Source: an uncultured bacterium (GTDB taxonomy: Bacteria > Cyanobacteriota > Vampirovibrionia > Gastranaerophilales > Gastranaerophilaceae). From it: a stretch of 5,429 bases of DNA. The stretch is taken from contig CASGAK010000012.1 in the NCBI GenBank assembly GCA_949299435.1, positions 1 through 5,429 of the forward strand. Reading direction: 5' to 3'. Under the pieces are notes generated by a model. The model worked only from the letters and a program-made list of their open reading frames with translations. It made no database searches and was not told where the DNA came from. Both the position numbers and the translations under genes were made by a program. Below are positions 5,014 to 5,429 of the stretch, piece after piece (the first letter of the stretch is position 1; each line of letters starts with the position of its first letter).

Positions 5014-5429
5014 CTAACCTTCCTTAACTGTTACACCCATTGCACGGCAAGAACCTTTAATCATTTTTACCGCTGCTTCTAATGTTGTAGCATTTAAGTC
5101 ATTCATTTTTATTTTAGCGATTTCTTCAAGCTGTGCTTGAGTAATTTCAGCTACTTTATCCTTGTTCGGCACTGCTGAACCTTTTGACAAGTTTAAAGCC
5201 TTTTTAATTAAAACAGGTGCCGGTGGTGATTTTGTTACGAATGAAAAACTTCTGTCTTCGTATACATCAATTACTACAGGAATGATATATCCTGCTTGAG
5301 ATTCTGTTCTAGCATTAAATTGCTTACAAAAATCCATAATGTTCACACCGTGCTGACCTAGTGCCGGACCTACCGGTGGTGACGGGTTTGCTTTTCCTGC
5401 TTCAATTTGAAGCTTGATTTTTCCTACTA
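5014..5429 (-). CDS. rplK: 50S ribosomal protein L11 (5' end cut by window)
   Basis: L11 binds the GTPase-associated region of 23S rRNA at the base of the L7/L12 stalk and takes part in factor binding and the stringent response. The frame is open to the right edge: before the GTG codon at 5346, which is the internal Val of GVNIMDF and not a start, the sequence reads VGKIKLQIEAGKANPSPP followed by VGPALGQHG. That proline-rich N-terminal domain is the thiopeptide-site region. The C-terminal RNA-binding domain has SGS-like KGSAVPNKDKV, ITQAQLEEIAKIKMNDLNA and the final GSCRAMGVTV. In all 137 complete codons are visible; against about 142 residues in E. coli, some five or six N-terminal residues lie outside. 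Cotranscribed with rplA. Confidence 0.97.
   Translation of the reverse strand, partial: VGKIKLQIEAGKANPSPPVGPALGQHGVNIMDFCKQFNARTESQAGYIIPVVIDVYEDRSFSFVTKSPPAPVLIKKALNLSKGSAVPNKDKVAEITQAQLEEIAKIKMNDLNATTLEAAVKMIKGSCRAMGVTVKEG

Noticed and set aside
4831..5082. 83-codon plus-strand open frame over rplA/rplK
   Set aside because: Antisense to the start of rplA and end of rplK, both certain genes; composition typical of a shadow frame.
1..5429. CRISPR array, insertion sequence, tRNA or riboswitch
   Set aside because: I found no regularly spaced direct repeats, transposase, terminal inverted repeats with target duplication, cloverleaf or recognisable aptamer core; the short intergenic gaps leave little room for them.

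Overview
The window is AT-rich (roughly one third G+C by eye), densely coded bacterial DNA with ordinary Shine-Dalgarno signals. It holds two convergent gene blocks. The housekeeping proteins (adenylate kinase, type I methionine aminopeptidase, thymidylate kinase, ribosomal proteins L1 and L11) show a low-GC bacterium using the standard genetic code. The style of the two unrecognised genes makes me lean towards a gut-type Vampirovibrionia (Melainabacteria/Gastranaerophilales) genome. That is an impression from the sequence, not proof, and a Firmicute or other low-GC lineage cannot be excluded.

Left block, plus strand. A noncoding stretch of about 250 bases carries a good sigma70-type promoter (TTGAAA, 17 bp, TAAAAT) just ahead of adk. 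At the extreme left edge a second promoter-like pair points the other way, as if a divergent gene begins at the boundary. The plus-strand run is adk (zinc-LID adenylate kinase), map (methionine aminopeptidase), a small multidrug resistance (SMR) transporter whose start lies 6 bp after the map stop, and an unrecognised 217-residue protein with a possible RNase H-like fold. It looks like one operon. adk-map is usually part of the large ribosomal protein cluster after secY; here it has its own promoter and is followed by unrelated genes.

Right block, minus strand. rplK (cut by the right edge) and rplA lie together as usual and end at a strong intrinsic terminator. tmk follows, then a 173-residue unrecognised protein with two glycine-rich hydrophobic segments. 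Between that gene and the convergent plus-strand gene lies a 61-codon open frame that clearly encodes most of an XRE/Cro-type helix-turn-helix domain. It has no start codon before its recognition region and its 3' end overlaps the opposite gene. I read it as a 5'-truncated remnant; it is the most useful non-obvious feature here.

How the genes relate: most serve basic metabolism and translation (adenylate balance, N-terminal Met removal, dTTP synthesis, ribosome stalk base and L1 arm). The SMR transporter and the two unknown genes are accessory. I see no CRISPR array, insertion sequence, tRNA, rRNA or convincing new multi-gene system. The items worth a second look are the XRE remnant, an extra acidic residue in the SMR transporter's first membrane helix, the hairpin that separates a good ribosome binding site from the map start, and the two uncharacterised proteins.
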